A model generated the notes under the pieces. That model was not told the DNA's origin. It saw nothing but the letters and a program-made list of their open reading frames with translations, and did no database searches. The translations under genes were made by a program, and so were the position numbers. This document shows, one piece after another, positions 1 to 7,915 of a stretch of DNA of 38,275 nucleotides. Each line of letters starts with the position of its first letter. Positions within the stretch are counted from its first letter, which is position 1. The stretch spans positions 1-38,275 of the forward strand of contig SCRJ01000200.1 of the NCBI GenBank assembly GCA_004298115.1. Direction: 5' to 3'. This DNA is from Acidobacteriota bacterium (GTDB lineage Bacteria; Acidobacteriota; Thermoanaerobaculia; Thermoanaerobaculales; Thermoanaerobaculaceae).

Positions 1-1383
1 GTCGGCGGCGAGACGTGGAAGGGACGGTTCGTCAACCGTCGCAAGGATGGCGGCCTCTACGAAGTGGAGGCGACGATCTCCCCGGTCCGGAGCGGCGGCG
101 GCAGGATCGTGAACTTCGTCGCGGTCACGAGGGATGTCACCGAGGAGCTGGCGCTCCAGGAGCAGGTCCGCCAGGGACAGAAGATGGAAGCGATCGGGAT
201 GCTCGCGGGCGGGGTGGCGCACGACTTCAACAACCTGCTGCAGGCGATGCTCAACCACGTCGAGCTCGTGCGCGGGCGGCACGCCGACGCGGCGCAGGCG
301 GCGGCGACGATGGCCGAGCTGGAGGCGGAGATCCGGCGCGGCTCGGCTCTCACGCGTCAGCTCCTGCTGTTCGCCCGGCGCGAAACCGCGAAGCCCGAGG
401 GGCTCGACCTCAACGAGATGATCGGCGGTGCCGCCGCGTTCCTCCGCCGTCTCGTCCGCGCGAACGTCACCTTCGTTGTCGAGCTTTCCGAGGAGCCGCT
501 GCCCGTGACCGCCGACCGCGGCCAGATCGATCAGGTGCTCATGAACCTCGCGGTCAACGCCGCAGACGCCATGCCGCGCGGGGGCCGTTTGACCATCCGC
601 TCCGGTCGTCTGGGGTGGGATTGGGTGTGGTTTTCCGCGGACGACACCGGCAGTGGCATCCCCGCCGAGATCCGCGAGCGGATTTTCGAACCTTTCTTCA
701 CGACGAAGGGCAAGGGAACGGGGCTCGGGCTCTCGGTGGTGCACGGCATCGTGACCCAGCACCGCGGCGCGGTGGATATCCAGGACCTCCCTGGAGGCGG
801 CACCTCGTTTCGCGTTGCGCTCCCGCGGGCGGTTTCGGGCGGGCACCCCGTGGCGGTTCTGCCGACCGTCGACACGTCCTGTGTGACGGCCGGCCACGGC
901 GCCCGGGTGCTGGTGGTCGAGGACGAGGAGGGCGCACGGAAGGGGCTGGCCGAGATCCTCCGCATGCTCGACTACGATGTGGTGGCGGTGGGGAGCGGCG
1001 AGGAAGCAGGGCTGCTTCCGCACGATCCCGGGTTCGCCGTGCTGCTCACGGATCTGATGCTGCCCGGCATGTCGGGAGGCGAACTCGCGCGCGAGCTGTC
1101 GGACCGTTGGCCCACGCTGAAGGTAATCCTCATGTCCGGCTACGCGGAGGACGAGGCGGTGCGACGGGGGGCGATGACCGGTGGCCTCCGCTTCCTGCAG
1201 AAGCCGTTCGACCTGGCGACGCTCGCTCGCGAGGTCCGCGCCGCCCTGGCTGGCGAGGCGGCGGTCCGGGCCTCACCGCCCGCCCCCGGCGGGGCCCGCG
1301 GTGAAGGCGAGTCCTCTACGACGAACGGTGAATCGGCCGGGTACCCATCGGCCGCTACGAGCCCTCCTGGAAGTGTTCGATAA
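1..1383 (+). CDS. Hybrid sensor histidine kinase with C-terminal receiver domain (5' end missing)
   Basis: The reading frame is open from the first base, so the true start lies outside the window; 460 residues are visible. Residues 1-45 look like the end of a PAS/PAC sensor domain. The dimerisation/phosphoacceptor segment has the motif GGVAHDFNNLL with His74. The ATPase domain follows with an N box (MNLAVNAADAM), G1 box (DTGSGIP), F box (RIFEPFFTTK) and G2 box (GTGLGLS). After a linker, a receiver domain occupies about residues 302-415 with acidic EDEE, phospho-acceptor Asp351 (LLTDLMLPGMSG), MSGYAED and Lys401 (QKPF). It probably autophosphorylates and relays to its own receiver. No DNA-binding output is seen, so the signal and target are unknown. 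The 3' end overlaps the convergent gene at 1355 by 29 nt. A related receiver remnant lies at 11826-11974. Confidence 0.93.
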   Translation, partial: VGGETWKGRFVNRRKDGGLYEVEATISPVRSGGGRIVNFVAVTRDVTEELALQEQVRQGQKMEAIGMLAGGVAHDFNNLLQAMLNHVELVRGRHADAAQAAATMAELEAEIRRGSALTRQLLLFARRETAKPEGLDLNEMIGGAAAFLRRLVRANVTFVVELSEEPLPVTADRGQIDQVLMNLAVNAADAMPRGGRLTIRSGRLGWDWVWFSADDTGSGIPAEIRERIFEPFFTTKGKGTGLGLSVVHGIVTQHRGAVDIQDLPGGGTSFRVALPRAVSGGHPVAVLPTVDTSCVTAGHGARVLVVEDEEGARKGLAEILRMLDYDVVAVGSGEEAGLLPHDPGFAVLLTDLMLPGMSGGELARELSDRWPTLKVILMSGYAEDEAVRRGAMTGGLRFLQKPFDLATLAREVRAALAGEAAVRASPPAPGGARGEGESSTTNGESAGYPSAATSPPGSVR

Positions 1384-1657
1384 GGTCGCGGATCCGGCGC
1401 GCGTCGGCCTTGCGGTGGCCGTGGCTCAAGATCGGGTTGGAACCGCCGCTCGAGTCGATCCGGATTTCCGCCCAGATGAGGCCGGTGTTGATGTTGACCG
1501 ACGCCACCTTGGAGATCGGGATGCTCTCCTCGTTGGCGCCGACCAGGCGCGGCTTGATGCGGGCGACCCGCTCCCGGCTGACCTCGATGCGGACGGGGAA
1601 CAAGTGGTTGCCGTGGGTCCAGCGGCTGGCTTTGAACACGGACGTCTCCTCGGGCAT
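1355..1657 (-). CDS. Small bacterial PH-like domain protein
   Basis: A 100-residue protein without signal peptide or membrane segment. Its pattern, a strand-rich body (IEVSRERVARIKPRL, ESIPISKVASVNINTG, WAEIRIDSSGG) ending in an amphipathic helix (DARRIRDLIEHFQEGS), fits the small bacterial PH/GRAM-like domains. That assignment rests on pattern and is not certain. In-frame starts exist at 1666 (GTG), 1663 and 1657 (ATG). I chose 1657 because a GGAGG Shine-Dalgarno (plus-strand 1666-1670) sits 8 nt upstream of it, while the other two would overlap that site. The 3' end runs 29 nt into the histidine kinase gene on the other strand. Such domains usually bind lipid or protein; the ligand here is unknown. 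Confidence 0.75.
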   Translation of the reverse strand: MPEETSVFKASRWTHGNHLFPVRIEVSRERVARIKPRLVGANEESIPISKVASVNINTGLIWAEIRIDSSGGSNPILSHGHRKADARRIRDLIEHFQEGS

Positions 1658-2022
1658 GGCCATCACCTCCGCGTCTCGCGCTGAAGGACACCGATCGTGT
1701 CGTGTGCGAGCGCATTCCCCGCGTGTCGCGGCGGCAGTCTATCCCCGGAATCGCGGTCCGTTCAAACCGCCGGCGCCGGGGTCCTCGCGGGAAGCCCCGC
1801 CAGGGTCGGGGCGGGACCGCAACGATGGCGACCGTCCGCGGGGCGCCCGGCGTGGCCGGGATCGGACTATCCGTCCCGCGCGCCGCGTTGTCACGCGGGG
1901 CGGCTCGGGGAAAGCCGACACGCCCCCGAACGACCCTCGCGGTCTATTCTTCGGAGATGGCCGCGGCCGGCTCGGGCGACGCGCGGCTTGACCGGCGCCG
2001 GACCCCTCGAGACGGAGAGCGC
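1658..2022. other. Intergenic region between divergent PH-like gene and lgt
   Basis: About 365 nt with no recognised gene. It must hold the promoter of the minus-strand PH-like gene and that of lgt. The only clear motif is a -10-like TATTCT at 1945-1950. Open frames crossing it on the plus strand lack Shine-Dalgarno sites and recognisable domains. Confidence 0.5.
1945..1950 (+). promoter_or_regulatory. Putative -10 element of lgt (TATTCT)
   Basis: TATTCT matches five of six bases of the sigma70 -10 consensus; no good -35 is visible 17 nt upstream. It lies 72 nt before the chosen lgt start, but only 6 nt before an in-frame ATG at 1957. A leaderless, N-terminally extended form of Lgt is therefore conceivable. 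Confidence 0.4.
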
Positions 2023-2892
2023 ATGTTTCCCATCGATCTGAACCTCGGGTTCAAGGTCTTCTACTACTACGAAGGCTTCTACTTCGTCATCGCGATCCTG
2101 GTGGCCTACCTCCTAGCCGTCGGGCGCGTGCGGCGGGCGGGCCTTGCGGTGCGTCTCTTCGAGGACGCGCTCGCCTGGGTCCTGCTGGGGGCGATCGTGG
2201 GGGCGAGGGTCTCGCACTTCGTCTTCTGGGACCTGCAATCCGTCCTCGCCGACCCGATGTCGTTCTTCCGCTTCTGGGACGGCGGGCTGTCGATCACGGG
2301 GGGCCTGGCGGGCGGGGTGCTGGCGGCGTTCCTCTTCTATCGCCGCCGCCACGCGGACTTCTGGGCCTACTTTGCGGCGGCCAGCCCGGCGATCCTCGCC
2401 GGACAGGCGATCGGCCGCGTGGGCTGCTTCCTGAACGGCGACGCATGGGGGATCCCCACGGCCCTGCCATGGGGGGTCTCCGAGCCGAAGTTCGGCACCC
2501 TCGTGCCCGGTTTCGTCCGCGATCACCTGGCGCCCAGCCAGGCGTGGGTCTGGAGCGTCAGCCACGGCTTCACGGACCCGTCGGCGACGACAACGGTCCC
2601 CCTGCACCCGACGCAGCTCTACGAGGCGGTCGGCGACCTGCTGCTGGCCTGGCTCGTGATCCGCCTCGTCCGATCGCTGGGCGGGGAGGACCGGTCCTTC
2701 GCGAAGGTATTCTGGCTCCACCTCGGGGGGTATTCCTTCCTGCGCTTCGCTCTGGAGTTCCTCCACGGCGACCGCGACGTCACGGTGTGGGCCGGGATGA
2801 CCGCCCTGCAAATCGGCCTGGTCGCGTTCGCGGCGCTGAGCGGGGTGCTCTACCTGAGGGTGGGCCGACGGGGCACGCTGGCGAGCGGGTGA
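2023..2892 (+). CDS. lgt: Phosphatidylglycerol:prolipoprotein diacylglyceryl transferase (Lgt)
   Basis: A 289-residue polytopic inner-membrane protein that transfers diacylglycerol from phosphatidylglycerol to the lipobox cysteine of prolipoproteins, the first step of lipoprotein maturation. Evidence is the Lgt signature region with GQAIGRVGCFLNGDAWG (family form GRxGNFxNxExxG), the preceding GGLSITGG, and the C-terminal HPTQLYEA followed by hydrophobic helices. Length matches the family. The start at 2023 has a GGAGAG Shine-Dalgarno 5-6 nt upstream and gives the family-like N-terminus MFPIDLNLGF. An in-frame ATG at 1957 would add 22 polar residues. The signature Asn is Cys-Phe-Leu-Asn here rather than Asn-Phe-x-Asn, a mild divergence. 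The gene stands alone and converges on the epimerase gene 15 nt away. Confidence 0.9.
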   Translation: MFPIDLNLGFKVFYYYEGFYFVIAILVAYLLAVGRVRRAGLAVRLFEDALAWVLLGAIVGARVSHFVFWDLQSVLADPMSFFRFWDGGLSITGGLAGGVLAAFLFYRRRHADFWAYFAAASPAILAGQAIGRVGCFLNGDAWGIPTALPWGVSEPKFGTLVPGFVRDHLAPSQAWVWSVSHGFTDPSATTTVPLHPTQLYEAVGDLLLAWLVIRLVRSLGGEDRSFAKVFWLHLGGYSFLRFALEFLHGDRDVTVWAGMTALQIGLVAFAALSGVLYLRVGRRGTLASG

Positions 2893-2907
2893 CCGCGCCG
2901 GCGCCGC

Positions 2908-3561
2908 CTACCGGCGCGGGGCGCGTGCGGCCATCGCACGAATCTGAGCGTTCTCGACGATGCACCCGCGCATCCTCTCGGCGGTGGCCTGCAGCATCGC
3001 GCGACCGAGGTCCTCGCCCGTGACGTACAGACTCCGGAACGGCCGCAGCAGCCGGAAGAGCGGCCGCAGCGCCTGGTACGGTCGCGGCGCGCTCGCGGAG
3101 GGCTCGCCGTCGATGACCGCCGGCCGCCAGCAGACGGCGCCGAACCTGTCGATCAGCTCGCGCTCGGTCTCGGCCTTCACGCGCGACCACATGAAGCGGC
3201 TGGCCGGGTTGGTGCCCTGGCCGCTGATGTAGTGGAACGCCGCAGCCGGGCTCGCCGCCCGCAGGGCGCAGGCGGCGGCCAGGGTGAGGTCGTGGGTGAC
3301 GGCCCGGTACGCGGCCTCGCCCCGGACCTGGGTCGCCGAGACACCGAGGCAGAACAGACAGGCATCGACCGCGGCGAACGCGTCCGACACCCGGGCGTAG
3401 TCCAGGTAGTCCTGATGGAGGAACGTGCGCAGCTTGGGGTGGGCGAGGGGGAGCGAACGGCGGGTGATCGCCCGCACCTCGCGCACGACCGGGGACGACA
3501 GGCTCGCGCGCAGAACGCTGCCTCCCGCGGAGCCGGTCGCGCCGAAGATCAGGACATTCAC
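2908..3561 (-). CDS. Rossmann-fold NAD(P)-binding epimerase/oxidoreductase-like protein
   Basis: About 217 residues. The N-terminus VNVLIFGATGSAGGSVLRA is a glycine-rich dinucleotide-binding loop (GATGxxGG) of the atypical short-chain dehydrogenase/NmrA-HTATIP2 type. CLFCLGVSATQ and FHYISGQGTNP, then WSRVKAETE, match the positions where this family has its LG-x-T loop, 'SS' strand and K-x-x-x-E helix. The classical catalytic YxxxK is replaced by a Trp-x-x-x-Lys-like segment, so enzymatic activity is uncertain. The start is GTG at 3561: a -10-like TACAAT lies 7 nt upstream (plus 3569-3574) and no Shine-Dalgarno is present, suggesting a leaderless mRNA; GTG at 3564 is the alternative. It is divergent from the SnoaL-like gene. 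The substrate is unknown. Confidence 0.8.
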   Translation of the reverse strand: MNVLIFGATGSAGGSVLRASLSSPVVREVRAITRRSLPLAHPKLRTFLHQDYLDYARVSDAFAAVDACLFCLGVSATQVRGEAAYRAVTHDLTLAAACALRAASPAAAFHYISGQGTNPASRFMWSRVKAETERELIDRFGAVCWRPAVIDGEPSASAPRPYQALRPLFRLLRPFRSLYVTGEDLGRAMLQATAERMRGCIVENAQIRAMAARAPRR

Positions 3562-3568
3562 CACGCCG

Positions 3569-3574
3569 ATTGTA
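3569..3574 (-). promoter_or_regulatory. -10 element TACAAT for the epimerase-like gene
   Basis: On the minus strand TACAAT (five of six consensus bases) ends 7 nt before the GTG at 3561. This places the expected transcription start at or next to the start codon. No convincing -35 is seen. Confidence 0.5.
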
Positions 3575-3695
3575 CGCGCCGCCCCGCGGCCCGGAGGGCG
3601 GAATTCGGCCGGCACCCGCGGCGTTCCCCTCTGCAACCGCCGACGACGCAAGGCAACGGAGTGTGGTTCGAGACGCTTGGAAAGGGGACACCGCA

Positions 3696-4187
3696 ATGAA
3701 GAAGGCACTCGTCGTGATGATCTCGCTCGCCCTGGCCGTTCCGGTCCTCGCTGCCGGCCGCGCCGCGGAGGAGACCGCCATCCAGCTGGTGTGGCAGCAG
3801 TTCTCGGACGCCTGGGCGCGGGGCGACGCGCGCGGCCGCGCCGCGCTGTGGGCCGAGGACGCGAGCCTCATCAACCCGTTCGGGGTCCAGGCGCACGGCC
3901 GGGCCGCGATCGAGAAGGTGTTCGAGCAGGAATCGGCAGGGTTCGCCAAGGGCACGACCCAGACGTTCTCCCACTTCTCGTACCGGTTCCTCACCCCCAG
4001 GATCGCCGAGGTGGACGCCACCGGCGAGATCGAGGGGATCAGCGGCGCCGACGGTGCGCCGCTGCCGACCATGACGGTCCACGTGTTCGCGATTCTGACC
4101 AAGACGCGCGGCACGTGGCGGATCAAGGACGCGCGGCCGTACGTGTTCGCCCAGCCGCCGGGCGCCGCGCCAGCCGGCGCGAAGTAG
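3696..4187 (+). CDS. Secreted SnoaL/DUF4440-like (SgcJ/EcaC type) protein
   Basis: A 163-residue protein with a cleavable signal peptide (MKKALVVMISLALAVPVLAA, cleavage near residue 20-23). The mature part has the NTF2-like cone pattern: QLVWQQFSDAWARGDA, then AALWAEDASLINPFG, GRAAIEKVFEQE, and late strands ending in TWRIKDARPYVF. This matches the SgcJ/EcaC and DUF4440 groups, which are mostly of unknown function, with some acting as small-molecule isomerases or binding modules. The start has an AAAGGGG Shine-Dalgarno 8 nt upstream. No obvious catalytic residues can be named. It is divergent from the epimerase-like gene and convergent with the alcohol dehydrogenase. Confidence 0.85.
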   Translation: MKKALVVMISLALAVPVLAAGRAAEETAIQLVWQQFSDAWARGDARGRAALWAEDASLINPFGVQAHGRAAIEKVFEQESAGFAKGTTQTFSHFSYRFLTPRIAEVDATGEIEGISGADGAPLPTMTVHVFAILTKTRGTWRIKDARPYVFAQPPGAAPAGAK

Positions 4188-4212
4188 GCCACGGCGACGT
4201 ATCGACCAGGCA

Positions 4213-4230
4213 GGCCGGCCCGCGCCGGCC
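4213..4230. terminator. GC-rich hairpin between convergent genes
   Basis: A 6-bp perfect stem GGCCGG/CCGGCC with a 6-nt loop lies in the 48-nt gap between the SnoaL-like gene and the alcohol dehydrogenase. It has no T-run on either side, so it is at best a weak or bidirectional terminator. Confidence 0.3.
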
Positions 4231-4235
4231 GCGCC

Positions 4236-5291
4236 TCAGGCTTGTTTCAGGCTCGCGGTGTCGATGACGAAGCGGTAGCGCACGTCGCCCTTGAGCATCC
4301 GCTCGTACGCCTCGTTGATCTTCTGGATCGGGATGATCTCGACTTCCGCGACGATCTGGTGCGCGCCGCAGTAGTCGAGGACCTCCTGCGTCTCGGCGAT
4401 GCCGCCGATGAGCGAGCCGGCGAGGCGCTTGTTCCCGCCGATCAGGGAGAAGGCGTTCACCGGCGTGGGCTGGGGCGGGACGCCGACGACCACCATCGTG
4501 CTCTGAGCCTTCAGCATCCCGAGGTACTTGTTGTAGTCGTGCGGGGCGGAGATCGTGTCGACGATCAGGTCGAACGTCCCGGCGAGCGTGGCGAACGTCG
4601 CCTCGTCCGAGGTGAGCGCGAACGCCCGCGCTCCCAGCCGTCGGGCGTCCTCCTCCTTGCGGCGGGATGTGCTCAGCATGGTGACCTCCGCGCCCATCGA
4701 GGCGGCGAGCTTCACCGCCATGTGGCCGAGGCCGCCCAGGCCCACCACGCCCACCCGGTCGCCCGCCTTGCAGTTCCACTGGCGCAGCGGGGAATAGGTG
4801 GTGATGCCGGCGCACAGGAGAGGGGCCGCGCCGGCCGGGTCGAGGCCCTCCGGCACCTTGAGCGTGAAGCGCTCGTCGACGACGACCTGGGTGGAGTAGC
4901 CCCCGAAGGTCGGCGTCGTGCGGTCCATCTCGGTCCCGTTGTAGGTGAAGGCGGCGCCCTTCCGGCAGAACTGCTCGAGGTCGCGGCGGCACGGGTCGCA
5001 CTCGCGGCACGAATCCACCATGCATCCGACGCCCGCCATGTCGCCCTTCTTGAACCGCGTCACGGCGGCGCCTGTCCCGACCACACGGCCGACGATCTCG
5101 TGCCCGGGCACCATCGGGAAGAGCGAGCCGCCCCACTCGTCGCGCACCTGGTGAATGTCGGAGTGGCAGACGCCGCAGAAGAGGATGTCGATGAGCACGT
5201 CGTGCGCCCCCGGCTCGCGCCGCTCGACGGTGAACGGCGTCAGTGGGGATTTCGCGGCGGCCGCCGCGTACGCTGGGACTTTGGTCGTCAT
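4236..5291 (-). CDS. Zinc-dependent NADP alcohol dehydrogenase (CAD/YahK-like)
   Basis: A 351-residue cytosolic medium-chain dehydrogenase that interconverts aldehydes and alcohols. Catalytic zinc ligands are Cys39 (FCGVCHSD) and His64 with Glu65 (PGHEIVG). The structural zinc loop has four cysteines in CMVDSCRECDPCRRDLEQFC. The cofactor site GLGGLGHMAVKLA is followed by STSRRKEEDARRLGA, where the Ser/Arg after the second strand favours NADP(H). Length and order match the cinnamyl-alcohol-dehydrogenase/YahK branch. The start at 5291 has a strong GGAGG site; an upstream GTG frame would add 13 residues but bypass that site. The gene is monocistronic and convergent with the preceding gene. Physiological substrate is unknown; detoxification of aldehydes is plausible. 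Confidence 0.93.
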   Translation of the reverse strand: MTTKVPAYAAAAAKSPLTPFTVERREPGAHDVLIDILFCGVCHSDIHQVRDEWGGSLFPMVPGHEIVGRVVGTGAAVTRFKKGDMAGVGCMVDSCRECDPCRRDLEQFCRKGAAFTYNGTEMDRTTPTFGGYSTQVVVDERFTLKVPEGLDPAGAAPLLCAGITTYSPLRQWNCKAGDRVGVVGLGGLGHMAVKLAASMGAEVTMLSTSRRKEEDARRLGARAFALTSDEATFATLAGTFDLIVDTISAPHDYNKYLGMLKAQSTMVVVGVPPQPTPVNAFSLIGGNKRLAGSLIGGIAETQEVLDYCGAHQIVAEVEIIPIQKINEAYERMLKGDVRYRFVIDTASLKQA

Positions 5292-5588
5292 GAGGTCTCC
5301 TCCGGTGTGCCGGCAAGCGTGTCGCGTCACCGCACGCCGCGTTCAACCAAGCCTACCACCGCGATCTTCCCACAGCGGCCGGCGTTGGGACGGAGCGGGG
5401 TGACCGGCACGCGCTCCCGCTCCTCCCGGAGCCGTGTCGCCGGGACGCCGCCGCTGACGGGGAAGCCGCGGGCGCGCGCCCGTCTCAGGTCGATTTTCGA
5501 TGGTGGCGACGTGCAGCCGGCGCTCGACCCGTGCCTCGATCGGGCGGTCGCGGCGACGCGCGCGGCGCGCCGCGACCGCCCGGACGGC
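5292..5588. other. Intergenic region upstream of the alcohol dehydrogenase
   Basis: Almost 300 nt with no supported gene. On the minus strand a -10-like TAGGCT (plus 5350-5355) about 60 nt before the dehydrogenase start could be its promoter; no matching -35 is visible. Nothing else is recognised. Confidence 0.4.
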
Positions 5589-5981
5589 TCACCGGCGCCA
5601 GTGGCGGAGCCGCGCGGGGCGGCGCATCTCCCAGTGCGGTCTCGGACCCGGGACCCACACGCGCACGTACGACACGGGCGGCGCGACCACCACCGGGGCG
5701 GCGGTCACGTAGCCCCCGTAGTACGGCGCGTAGCCCGGCGCGTAGTACGGCGTGTAGGCCGGCGCGTAGTAGCGGTTGACGTTGCAGCCGGCGGCGTAGG
5801 GCGCGTAGTACGGCGCCACCGGCCGGGCGTTCCCGATCGAGACGACCAGCGGCGGCACCACCACCGCGGCGCCGAAGCCGATCCGGACGCCCCAACCGGC
5901 CTGCGCCGGGGCCGCCGCGACGAGGCCCACAGCGACCGCCGCGGCCGCGAGTGAGGTGCGAAGGATCCCTGTGGTCGGCAT
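5589..5981 (-). CDS. Secreted Tyr/Pro/Ala repeat protein
   Basis: 130 residues with a signal peptide (start MPTTGILRTSLAAAAVAVGL, cleavage after AQA near residue 28). The mature protein has a short hydrophobic segment (IGFGAAVVVPPLVVSIG) and then a low-complexity region with repeated YYAP/APYY units (APYYAPYAA, YYAPAYTPYYAPGYAPYYGGY), ending in a basic tail (MRRPARLRHWRR). A GAGGGGG Shine-Dalgarno 7-8 nt upstream supports the start at 5981. Similar Tyr/Pro-rich exported proteins are common and uncharacterised; adhesion or envelope association is only a guess. Confidence 0.72.
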   Translation of the reverse strand: MPTTGILRTSLAAAAVAVGLVAAAPAQAGWGVRIGFGAAVVVPPLVVSIGNARPVAPYYAPYAAGCNVNRYYAPAYTPYYAPGYAPYYGGYVTAAPVVVAPPVSYVRVWVPGPRPHWEMRRPARLRHWRR

Positions 5982-6035
5982 GTCTGTGTCCCCCTCGACT
6001 CCGCGAAGGAGCAAGTTCGATGCCAACGCTGAGCC

Positions 6036-6053
6036 ACCTGAGAGGCGTCAGGT
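6036..6053. repeat. Inverted repeat ACCTGA-N6-TCAGGT
   Basis: A perfect 6-bp inverted repeat with a 6-nt spacer, 55 nt upstream of the Tyr/Pro-rich gene start. It could be an operator or a hairpin in the 5' leader; no binding protein can be named. Confidence 0.3.
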
Positions 6054-6067
6054 CGCGCCGGCCGCGA

Positions 6068-6086
6068 GCCCGGGTGTCACCCGGGC
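6068..6086 (-). terminator. Hairpin downstream of the CPCC protein gene
   Basis: An 8-bp perfect stem GCCCGGGT/ACCCGGGC with a 3-nt loop lies 46 nt after the stop of the minus-strand CPCC gene. There is no U-tract, so intrinsic termination is not assured. Confidence 0.35.
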
Positions 6087-6131
6087 GATGCGGGTGCTCT
6101 CGGCGGAGGTCGGCCCGGGCGGCGGCGCCGC

Positions 6132-6506
6132 TCAGGGGGCGGGGGGAGGGGAGAGCCAGTAGGGCTCCGGGTCGCCCAGCAGGGCGGGATCGAGGTAGCA
6201 CACCGCCGACGCCATCTCGGTCCCCGACGGCCGCGGGCTCTCGCCCGGGGCGAGCGGCCGCCACCGCGGGTCGCGTTGCAGGCGCCTGGCGGCGGCCGCG
6301 GCTTCCGTGGCGGCGGCGCGGGCGCTCGCTTGCGCCAGGCGGAGCGAGAGCCCCGGGTTCTCCCCCTCGGTCGAGTCGGGGTGGGCGAGCTGGAGCGGAT
6401 CGTTGCGCCAGCCGCACAACGGGCAGACGCGGTGCCAGCCGGGGCCGTCGCCGAGCGCCATGAACCCGCATGCCGGGCAGGTGCCGCCGGGTTTCCCAGT
6501 GCTCAT
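6132..6506 (-). CDS. CPCC family cysteine-rich (zinc-ribbon) protein
   Basis: About 124 residues. The N-terminal part has two Cys-x-x-Cys knuckles, TCPACGF and VCPLCGWRND, followed by DPLQLAHPDSTEGENPGLSL and an AQASARAAATE helix. This is the layout of the CPCC family (CPCCGY ... CPVCFWEDD ... GGANxxSLxxAQxN), whose function is unknown but which likely binds zinc. The C-terminal 60 residues are Ala/Arg/Pro-rich and not recognisable. The start is uncertain: ATG at 6506 lacks a well-spaced Shine-Dalgarno, and an in-frame GTG at 6521 would add five residues. Confidence 0.75.
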   Translation of the reverse strand: MSTGKPGGTCPACGFMALGDGPGWHRVCPLCGWRNDPLQLAHPDSTEGENPGLSLRLAQASARAAATEAAAAARRLQRDPRWRPLAPGESPRPSGTEMASAVCYLDPALLGDPEPYWLSPPPAP

Positions 6507-6568
6507 CCCAAAGGTCAACACAGCCGCGCGGCGATTTGTTCACGCCGCTCGGGCCCGGGACGGGCGCT

Positions 6569-7099
6569 CTACTTCGACGGCTGGCTCGACGGCGGCGTCA
6601 TGCCCTTCAGGCGCATGTAGGTGACGATGTTGCCGTAGTGCTCCCAGTCGTGGGTGAGGTTGATGAGAAGGCCCTCGAACTTCGGGTGATCCTTGCCGAA
6701 GATCTTCATCGTCTTGTGGGCCTCGGCGTCGGGGATGGCGTACGCCAAGGTGCACATGGCCGACGAGCCCTTGAGCGCCTCGACGATGGCGGCCTTCGTG
6801 GTCCTCGTCTTCTCCACGTCGGGGGACGGGTTCGGCTTGCCCAGCACGCGCGAACAGAACGTGTACTGGCTGTCCGCGACGTGAGCGACGATCTCGCCGA
6901 AGCTGCGCACCTCGGGCGTCGGCTTGAACGAATAGTCGGCCTCCGGCACCTGCTCCGCGGCCTTGGTGATGAAGCCGTCGACGTAGGTGTACGACCCGCG
7001 CAACATGCCCACCGCTCCGGAAGCCGAGGGCGCCTTCATGCCCTGGCCGAAGACCGGGGCGGCGACAGCCACGAGCAGAACCGACAGTGTCTTCTTCAT
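6569..7099 (-). CDS. Exported DinB-like (DfsB/DUF664-type) four-helix metal-binding protein
   Basis: A 176-residue protein with an N-terminal signal sequence (MKKTLSVLLVAVAAPVFGQG). The mature part follows the DinB superfamily: YVDGFITKAAEQVPEADYSFKPTPEVRSFGEIVAHVADSQ spans the first helices with a metal-ligand His (IVAHVADSQ). A late helix with LTHDWEHYGNIVTYMRLKG supplies two further His. These three His are where the family binds a divalent metal, often nickel or zinc. Many members are thiol transferases; the substrate here is unknown. Export is less usual for a family that is mostly cytosolic. A strong AAAGGAG site 7 nt upstream fixes the start. Confidence 0.87.
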   Translation of the reverse strand: MKKTLSVLLVAVAAPVFGQGMKAPSASGAVGMLRGSYTYVDGFITKAAEQVPEADYSFKPTPEVRSFGEIVAHVADSQYTFCSRVLGKPNPSPDVEKTRTTKAAIVEALKGSSAMCTLAYAIPDAEAHKTMKIFGKDHPKFEGLLINLTHDWEHYGNIVTYMRLKGMTPPSSQPSK

Positions 7100-7278
7100 C
7101 GCGTTCTCCTTTGTATCGAGGGTAACGCCGGCGCGTGCAGGGCTGATTCCCGCTCCGGGCGCGGGCGAGGCGCGATCGGTGTGACGCCGCCGCCGTGCCT
7201 CTGGCGCGCCCCAGGAAGGCGTCCGCGGCGTTGGCGTCGGGATCGGCCACCGGCCGGCGGTGTGCGATAGTTCGGCGC

Positions 7279-7749
7279 ATGAGCGACGTCCAGCCCACCT
7301 CCCGCTACTGCTTCGTGTGCGGCCGCGACAACCCGGCGAGCCTCGGCGTCCGCTGGAGGAACGACCCCGGCGCGAGGCAAGTCCGCGCGGTCGTCACCGT
7401 GCGCGAGGAGTACAACGGCTACCCCGGCATCGTCCACGGCGGCGTCGTCGCCGCGCTGCTCGACGAGACCGCCGGGAGGGCGTTGATGGTGGACGGCGAC
7501 TTCGAGCGGCTGTGGGTGACGGTCAAGCTGGAGGTCACGTACCGCCGCCCCACCCCGACGGGCGTGCCGCTCACGGTCGTCGGCTGGGTCGAGCGCGAGG
7601 ACGCCCGCCGCTCCACGACCGCGGCCGAGATCCGCCTCCCCGACGGCGAGGTCACCGCGAGATGCAAGGCGCTGATCGCCCGCCCGCCCGAGACGCTGCT
7701 TGAGGGCTGGCTCGCCGAGCGCGAGCACTGGCGCGTCGACCCGGAGTAG
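7279..7749 (+). CDS. PaaI-like hotdog-fold acyl-CoA thioesterase
   Basis: 156 residues, cytosolic. The segment YNGYPGIVHGGVVAALLDETAGRA is the hotdog-fold PaaI/YdiI signature (HGG then ALLDE helix), and KLEVTYRRPTPTGVPLTVVGWV is the typical central strand pair. An N-terminal CFVCGRDNP motif is seen in many members of this subgroup. Such enzymes hydrolyse acyl-CoA thioesters; specificity cannot be read. The start ATG at 7279 has no Shine-Dalgarno. A weak GATAGT element (7266-7271) ends 7 nt upstream, so a leaderless mRNA is possible. It is divergent from the DinB-like gene and convergent with the antiporter gene. Confidence 0.88.
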   Translation: MSDVQPTSRYCFVCGRDNPASLGVRWRNDPGARQVRAVVTVREEYNGYPGIVHGGVVAALLDETAGRALMVDGDFERLWVTVKLEVTYRRPTPTGVPLTVVGWVEREDARRSTTAAEIRLPDGEVTARCKALIARPPETLLEGWLAEREHWRVDPE

Positions 7750-7915
7750 GGTGCCGTCGGCCGCACCCACGAGGGCACGGTTTGGCGGCGCTGCCCAGCG
7801 TCCGGTCGCCGAGTACGCGCAGGCCCGGCGGCGCAGGGGGCGTCCCCGTCGGTGCGAAGCGGAGGGGGTGAACGGTCGGTTGCGGGGGGGGCGTCGCGCG
7901 CTCCGGCCCTCGCGC

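Noticed and set aside
7750-7915. Possible small gene between the thioesterase and the antiporter
   Set aside because: 166 nt between convergent genes with no Shine-Dalgarno and no recognisable translation.
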